11,160 nucleotides of DNA, from NCBI GenBank assembly GCA_003219115.1, contig QHPN01000171.1:1-11160 (forward strand), given 5' to 3'. This document shows positions 7,634 through 11,160 of this stretch, piece after piece. Each line of letters opens with the position of its first letter. The first letter of the stretch is position 1. The translations under genes and the position numbers were made by a program. Origin of the DNA: Verrucomicrobiota bacterium (GTDB lineage Bacteria > Verrucomicrobiota > Verrucomicrobiia > Chthoniobacterales > UBA10450). The notes below the pieces were generated by a model. It was given only the letters and a program-made list of their open reading frames with translations, searched no databases and had not been told where the DNA came from.

Positions 7634-8338
7634 GTGAATCTCGCCAAATACGTCAGCGTTTTTAATATCGGGTTGCAGAACACCTTCGTTTATCGCTGGA
7701 ACTACTTTCTGCGCGCCCTTTTCGGCTTGATTCCGCTCGCCGGCACCATCTTTCTCTGGCGCGCAATCTTTCAAGAGCCGGGTGGCAAAGGCTTTGGCGG
7801 TTATGATTACGGCTCGATGATCTATTATTACTTGCTAACAATTCTTGTATCGAATCTCGTTACACCAACAGAAGACGACTGGCAGATCGCCGCTGATATC
7901 CGTGAAGGCCAGATCAACTCATTCCTTACCAAACCCCTGAACTATCTCGGGTATCGCACCGGCATCTTTCTGGCCGGCCGATTGGTTTACACCACCGTCA
8001 CAATTATCCCGATCGCGCTAATCTTCTTTTACTTTCGCGACTACATCAGGCTGCCTTCGGATGTCGCCTCCTATCTTCTGTCGATTGGTTCGCTAATTAT
8101 GGCCGCGTTCATTCAATTCTTTATCACGTATTCACTGGCGATGATGGCGTTCTGGATCCTCGAAATCTCGACTATTATCTTCATCGTCTACTCCTTCGAA
8201 TACTTCCTCGGCCGCCTCCAAGGCGCCGAGCTAATTCAGGCTTTAGCAATTCAAGCGTGCTGGCTCGTCGTCACCTGGGCCATCGCCCAGTTCATGTGGA
8301 AACGCGGCCTTGGCCATTACCAGGCCGTCGGTGGATGA
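7634..8338 (+). CDS. ABC-2 family (DUF990-like) transporter permease, apparently shortened
   Basis: A 234-residue polytopic membrane protein. It has an N-terminal amphipathic stretch with YRWNYFLRA (20-28), then hydrophobic segments near 28-45, 62-76, 112-134, 146-166, 168-188 and 203-222. The cytoplasmic loop DIREGQINSFLTKPLNY (88-104) is typical of this ABC-2 subfamily (the G-x-x-x-x-x-L-x-K-P-L element). The tail WKRGLGHYQAVGG matches the family's C-terminus. Family members are usually about 260-270 residues. The stretch between the fifth helix and the last one, normally carrying a PLD...LPF...FPV-type region, seems missing: FLGRL (191-195) joins straight to QGAELIQALAIQA. Such permeases work with an ATPase, often with a second permease; neither is adjacent. 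The start is a GTG at 7634 with no clear Shine-Dalgarno sequence. It converges on the rhodanese gene, 3 bases apart. It may be non-functional or a compact variant. Confidence 0.82.
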   Translation: MNLAKYVSVFNIGLQNTFVYRWNYFLRALFGLIPLAGTIFLWRAIFQEPGGKGFGGYDYGSMIYYYLLTILVSNLVTPTEDDWQIAADIREGQINSFLTKPLNYLGYRTGIFLAGRLVYTTVTIIPIALIFFYFRDYIRLPSDVASYLLSIGSLIMAAFIQFFITYSLAMMAFWILEISTIIFIVYSFEYFLGRLQGAELIQALAIQACWLVVTWAIAQFMWKRGLGHYQAVGG

Positions 8339-8341
8339 AAT

Positions 8342-8710
8342 CTAATCGCGAGTCACAGGCAACCCGGCCGCTTTCCAGGCTTTAAAGCCGCCGGCCATGG
8401 ATTTGACGTTTTTGTAGCCCATTCGTTGCAGGCTTTCAGCGGCGAGGGCGGAGCGGCCGCCGCCGCCGCAGTGAGTGATGACCGGAGTAGAAAGATCGGG
8501 CGCGGCTTCCTCGATCTCCAGCTCGACAGTTCCGCGACTGAAATTTTTGGCGCCGAGAATGTGGCCTCCCTGCCATTCATCGGGGTCGCGCACGTCAATG
8601 AGCAGGGTGTCGCCGCGTTTCAGCGCCGACGCGGCGTCTTGCGGGGAGATTTCCTGGATATTCTTCTTCACCTCCGCGACCAGCTTTTCGAATCGAGCGT
8701 GCTCTGCCAT
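8342..8710 (-). CDS. Single-domain rhodanese-like protein
   Basis: The 122-residue product is one rhodanese domain after a short helical lead (MAEHARFEKLVAEVKKNIQEI). Diagnostic elements are the CH2A-like LLIDVRDPDEWQGGHILGAKNFSRG (36-60) and the active-site loop C81-GGGG-R86-S87, with nucleophile C81 and the loop-closing arginine present. The C-terminal MAGGFKAWKAAGLPV (105-119) is also typical. Such proteins carry a persulfide on the cysteine and transfer sulfane sulfur, for example thiosulfate to cyanide or to a carrier. The all-glycine loop C-GGGG-R is permissive and gives no specific substrate. There is no signal peptide, so it is cytoplasmic. It is the last gene of the minus-strand MacAB-like operon, 59 bases after the permease stop, in a spacer containing an 11-base direct repeat. 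A functional link to the transporter is not evident. Confidence 0.93.
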   Translation of the reverse strand: MAEHARFEKLVAEVKKNIQEISPQDAASALKRGDTLLIDVRDPDEWQGGHILGAKNFSRGTVELEIEEAAPDLSTPVITHCGGGGRSALAAESLQRMGYKNVKSMAGGFKAWKAAGLPVTRD

Positions 8711-8724
8711 CCGATTTAACTGTA

Positions 8725-8754
8725 TCCGCAGATTTGGCAGGTTTCCGCAGATTT
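8725..8754. repeat. 11-base direct repeat in the permease-rhodanese spacer
   Basis: TCCGCAGATTT occurs at 8725-8735 and again at 8744-8754, separated by 8 bases (period 19). Read on the minus strand this is AAATCTGCGGA, twice, just upstream of the rhodanese start. The spacer otherwise holds no strong ribosome-binding site. The ATCTGCGGA string resembles an intergenic repeat family seen in diverse genomes; that is recollection, not checked. Confidence 0.75.
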
Positions 8755-8769
8755 CTTGAAGACGGGGTC

Positions 8770-9987
8770 CTATTCGTAGCGCAACGCTTCGATCGGATCG
8801 AGGGCGGCCGCTTTGCGCGCGGGATAAAAGCCGAAGAAGATGCCGACCGCCGCGCTAAATAGGAAAGAGACCACAATGGAACTCAATGAGATGAGCGTCG
8901 GCCAATTCTCGTAAACCGATAAAACTCTTGAAGCACCGACACCAAATGCGATCCCGATTATTCCGCCAACAGAACTAAGCGCGACGGCTTCGATCAAAAA
9001 TTGCGTCAGAATATCGCGCCCGTGCGCGCCGACGGCGAGACGCACACCAATCTCACGTGTCCGCTCCGTTACACTCACCAACATGATGTTCATAATTCCG
9101 ATACCGCCAACAATGAGCGAAACACCGGCGATTGCTCCTAACAATACCGTCATTGTCTTTGACTGCGCCGTCGCCATATCCGCAATCTCCTGTTGGCCGC
9201 GCACGGTGAAGTCATCATCCCTGCCGGCGCGAATATTGTGACGTTGTCGCAGCAGGGAAATAATCTGCTGCTGGGCCGCCGGAAGCTGGCGCGCATCACC
9301 GACTTGAACGTTGATGTTGCGCAGAGTCGTGCCACCAATGATTCGTTTCATCGCGCTGGTGTAAGGCATAATGACGACATCATCCTGGTCGGACCCGAGT
9401 GCACTTAATCCTTTCGGCGTTAACACACCGGTAACGACAAACGGTACGTTTTTGACCCGCAAAACCTGACCAACCGGATCATCGTTGCCGAAAACCTGGG
9501 TCGCCGTGGTGCGACCAATAACACAAACTTTGTTGGCGCTGCGAACGTCCTGGGGCGTGAACGATGCGCCGTCGGCAAGTTGCCATTGGCGGATGTCAAG
9601 ATAGTCGGCCGATTCGCCCAGCACCTGGGTAAGCCAGTTCTGGTTACCGGCAGCTACTTGAGTCGGCGAGCGAACTTCTTCGCTAACCGCCACCACGCCG
9701 GAGACTTCGCGGCGAATCGCCTCGGCGTCTTCAACCTTCAGTGTTCCAGCGCTGCCCCAACCGGTGCGAATCCCGCTTGAAGTTGTGCTTCCGGAAAAAA
9801 CCAAGATTACGTTTTGTCCGAGACTCGCGATCTGGGCTTCAACCTGCGCCTTGGCCCCATTGCCAATACCGACCATCGCAATCACCGCCGCGACACCGAT
9901 GATAATCCCAAGAGCCGTTAGGACCGAACGTAATTTGTTTCGGCGCAAAGCGCGGAACGCGACGTTAATAGTAGATCCTACTCTCAT
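8770..9987 (-). CDS. MacB-type ABC transporter permease (FtsX + periplasmic core domain)
   Basis: A 405-residue permease of the MacB/LolC superfamily. The N-terminus (FRALRRNKLRSVLTALGIIIGVAAVIAMVG, 11-40) includes the cytoplasmic arm and first membrane helix. A MacB periplasmic core domain (about 46-275) follows. The FtsX domain has GGIGIMNIMLVSVTERTREIGVRLAVGA (294-321), further helices near 337-352 and 370-390, and the closing GFYPARKAAALDPIEALRYE (386-405). This type does not move substrate through the membrane; it transmits ATPase motion to the periplasm (mechanotransmission) with a MacA adaptor and a TolC-like duct. E. coli MacB fuses ATPase and permease; here they are separate genes. 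The start ATG (9985-9987) overlaps the ATPase stop (ATGA) and has a GGAG at 9995-9998, 7 bases upstream. Substrate is unknown; antibiotics, peptides or lipids are all possible for this family. Confidence 0.94.
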   Translation of the reverse strand: MRVGSTINVAFRALRRNKLRSVLTALGIIIGVAAVIAMVGIGNGAKAQVEAQIASLGQNVILVFSGSTTSSGIRTGWGSAGTLKVEDAEAIRREVSGVVAVSEEVRSPTQVAAGNQNWLTQVLGESADYLDIRQWQLADGASFTPQDVRSANKVCVIGRTTATQVFGNDDPVGQVLRVKNVPFVVTGVLTPKGLSALGSDQDDVVIMPYTSAMKRIIGGTTLRNINVQVGDARQLPAAQQQIISLLRQRHNIRAGRDDDFTVRGQQEIADMATAQSKTMTVLLGAIAGVSLIVGGIGIMNIMLVSVTERTREIGVRLAVGAHGRDILTQFLIEAVALSSVGGIIGIAFGVGASRVLSVYENWPTLISLSSIVVSFLFSAAVGIFFGFYPARKAAALDPIEALRYE

Positions 9988-10745
9988 TTCACCACTCCAT
10001 TACTCCCTGCTCCATCAGTTTTCACCTCATCCGCTGCATTCCGCCGCCCCGCTACGACCGAATCGCTTAATACCTGGCCATCCCGCATGACGACATTGCG
10101 TTTCGCGTAGGCTGCGATCTCCGGCTCATGAGTCACCATGACCACGGTAATGCCGCGCTCGTTGAGCTGCTGAAAAGTTCCCATGATCTCGATGCTGGTG
10201 TGGCTGTCGAGATTTCCCGTCGGCTCATCCGCCAGAATTACTTCCGGGCCGTTGATCAAGGCACGTGCAATGGCAACACGCTGTTGCTGACCGCCAGAAA
10301 GCTGACTCGGATAATGTTCTTCGCGGCCACTTAGTCCGACCGAAGCCAGAACGGCGTCGGCTTTGGCGCGCAACTCTGGGTTGGTCAGACGCTGCGGACC
10401 ATAAAGCAGCGGCAGTTCCACGTTTTCGCGCGCCGATGTGCGGGGCAGGAGATTGAAGTTCTGGAAGACGAATCCGATTTTCGAATTGCGAATATCAGCG
10501 AGTTGATCGCGATCCAATTTGGAAACGTCGGCCGCGTCGAGAAAATATTGCCCGGCGGTTGGGCGATCGAGGCAGCCCAGAATATTCATGAGCGTCGATT
10601 TGCCGGAGCCGCTCGCACCCATCAATGCCACGAACTCACCTCGCACAATTTCGAGCGAGACGCCGCGCACCGCCCGTACCTCCATTTCACCCGTTCGGTA
10701 CGTCTTGTGGACGTCGACTAGCTTAACTACGGCACCGTTGTTCAT
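9984..10745 (-). CDS. MacB/LolD-type ABC transporter ATP-binding protein
   Basis: A 253-residue nucleotide-binding subunit with every ABC motif intact: Walker A GASGSGKST (43-51), Q-loop FQNFNLL (94-100, Q95), signature LSGGQQQRVAIARAL (149-163), Walker B ILADEP with catalytic E174, D-loop GNLD (177-180) and H-loop H206. The N-terminal VDVHKTYRTGEMEVRAVRGVSLEI is typical of the LolD/MacB clade. The C-terminus extends about 25 residues past the ATPase core as a hydrophilic tail (about 229-253). It powers the adjacent permease at the inner-membrane cytoplasmic face. The ATG at 10745 is the only plausible start: the frame closes upstream at a TAA and contains no other start codon. A GGA five bases upstream is a weak ribosome-binding site. 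The gene begins with an ATGA overlap from the 24-codon ORF and ends with one into the permease. Confidence 0.96.
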   Translation of the reverse strand: MNNGAVVKLVDVHKTYRTGEMEVRAVRGVSLEIVRGEFVALMGASGSGKSTLMNILGCLDRPTAGQYFLDAADVSKLDRDQLADIRNSKIGFVFQNFNLLPRTSARENVELPLLYGPQRLTNPELRAKADAVLASVGLSGREEHYPSQLSGGQQQRVAIARALINGPEVILADEPTGNLDSHTSIEIMGTFQQLNERGITVVMVTHEPEIAAYAKRNVVMRDGQVLSDSVVAGRRNAADEVKTDGAGSNGVVK

Positions 10746-10816
10746 GAATGTCCGGCGGCTTCGCCGCTCAAATTAACATCGAGCCAGGGGCTGCTCGATC
10801 CAACTTTATCGCTCAT
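10742..10816 (-). CDS. 24-codon small ORF bridging adaptor and ATPase genes
   Basis: Reading leftward from the ATG at 10816, this frame runs 24 codons to a TGA at 10742-10744. The peptide starts MSDKVGSSSPWLDV and ends GEAAGHS; it is hydrophilic, Ser-rich and has no membrane segment. Its ATG overlaps the stop of the MacA-like gene (ATGA), and its own TGA overlaps the ATG of the ATPase gene (again ATGA). The arrangement fills the 67-base gap exactly and would let a ribosome move by termination-reinitiation from adaptor to ATPase. It has no clear Shine-Dalgarno sequence of its own. I recognise no homologue. Either it is a real small protein or coupling ORF, or it is chance; the double ATGA makes coupling the better reading. 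A GC hairpin lies inside it (10755-10767). Confidence 0.45.
   Translation of the reverse strand: MSDKVGSSSPWLDVNLSGEAAGHS
10755..10767 (-). promoter_or_regulatory. GC hairpin just upstream of the ATPase start
   Basis: On the minus strand GCGGC-GAA-GCCGC is a perfect 5-base GC stem with a 3-base loop, ending 9 bases before the ATPase ATG. The GCGAAGC core is an unusually stable type of small hairpin. In mRNA it could hide the ATPase initiation region until a ribosome translating the small ORF opens it. This is inference from position and stability only. Confidence 0.4.
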
Positions 10817-11160
10817 GGGAATCGCCGCGATGGACCGAACGGATTGGTTGCCGGCGAAGATGACGTTGCCGAGGTTAGCCCAGCTATAACAACGCGCTCA
10901 CCTTCCTTCAAACCTTCGAGGACCTCGCTAACAACCCCGTCGCTAATTCCGGTTTTGATCAGCGCCGGTTTCGGCTGACCCCCAGATAAGACGTAAACAG
11001 TTCGCTCGTTTTTTCGTTCGCGTCCTGCGCCAGCACGCCCTCCTGGTGGAGGAGTTCCTTTGGCCTGTGGCGGCGTCGCCGCTCCATCGGCCGGCCGATA
11101 GCGCAGCGCCGCATTCTTGATCTGCAAGACGTCATCCTTATGCGCGATCATAATTGAGAC
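10813..11160 (-). CDS. MacA-like periplasmic adaptor (HlyD/RND membrane fusion protein), C-terminal part
   Basis: The window enters this gene in frame at 11160 and shows its last 115 residues to the TGA at 10813. The visible part matches the C-terminal membrane-proximal region of MacA-type adaptors: VLQIKNAALRYRP is the conserved strand, then VYVLSGGQPKPALIKTGISDG, then LEGLKEGERVVIAG. It ends with a Ser/Asn/Pro/Gly-rich tail finishing NPFGPSRRFP, as in many RND/MacA adaptors. A Pro/Gly-rich insertion (about residues 28-46 of the visible part) interrupts the domain. The adaptor is anchored at the inner membrane and links the MacB-type permease to a TolC-like outer-membrane duct. The N-terminus, including the membrane anchor, helical hairpin and lipoyl domain, lies outside the window. 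The stop overlaps the start of a 24-codon ORF by ATGA. Confidence 0.9.
   Translation of the reverse strand, partial: VSIMIAHKDDVLQIKNAALRYRPADGAATPPQAKGTPPPGGRAGAGRERKNERTVYVLSGGQPKPALIKTGISDGVVSEVLEGLKEGERVVIAGLTSATSSSPATNPFGPSRRFP

Noticed and set aside
10742..11160. Frameshift in the MacA-like gene making the 24-codon ORF its true C-terminus
   Set aside because: The adaptor already ends in a normal family-like tail (NPFGPSRRFP) after its last conserved strand, so no extra C-terminus is needed.

Overview
The window is ordinary chromosomal DNA from a Gram-negative, diderm bacterium. It has an outer-membrane-type lipoprotein L,D-transpeptidase, a periplasmic SurA-like chaperone and a tripartite MacAB-type export operon. 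Base composition looks moderately GC-rich by eye (not counted). Several starts are GTG or closely spaced TTG/ATG with weak Shine-Dalgarno sequences. Gene order, protein style and short intergenic repeat bursts together suggest a soil-type Verrucomicrobiota (Chthoniobacterales-like). That assignment is inference from general familiarity, not a database match.

Layout. Positions 1-698 (minus strand): an FmdB-family zinc-ribbon protein overlaps by ATGA with a zinc-ribbon/single-membrane-segment protein that runs off the left edge. Positions 843-1457 (plus): a lipoprotein L,D-transpeptidase, divergent from fmdB. Positions 1547-6862 (plus): mfd (transcription-repair coupling factor), then 5 bases later a SurA/PpiC-type peptidyl-prolyl isomerase, then pdxA (pyridoxal phosphate synthesis). 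Positions 6881-8338 (plus): a YjdF/DUF2238 membrane protein and a shortened ABC-2 family permease, separated by a repeat-rich spacer. Positions 8342-11160 (minus, converging on the permease): in transcription order, the C-terminal end of a MacA-like membrane fusion protein, a 24-codon small ORF, a MacB/LolD-type ATPase, a MacB-type FtsX permease, and a single-domain rhodanese.

How the genes fit together. The MacA-like adaptor, ATPase and permease form one export or lipoprotein-handling pump with tight ATGA overlaps, so translational coupling is likely. The SurA-pdxA adjacency echoes the enterobacterial surA-pdxA order, but mfd sits upstream here. No new defence or mobile system is visible. 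The most unusual items are small: a 24-codon ORF joined by ATGA overlaps on both sides between adaptor and ATPase, a heptamer tandem repeat translated inside pdxA, an apparent in-frame loss in the ABC-2 permease, and two different repeat bursts in spacers. No stretch longer than about 150 bases lacks a gene.
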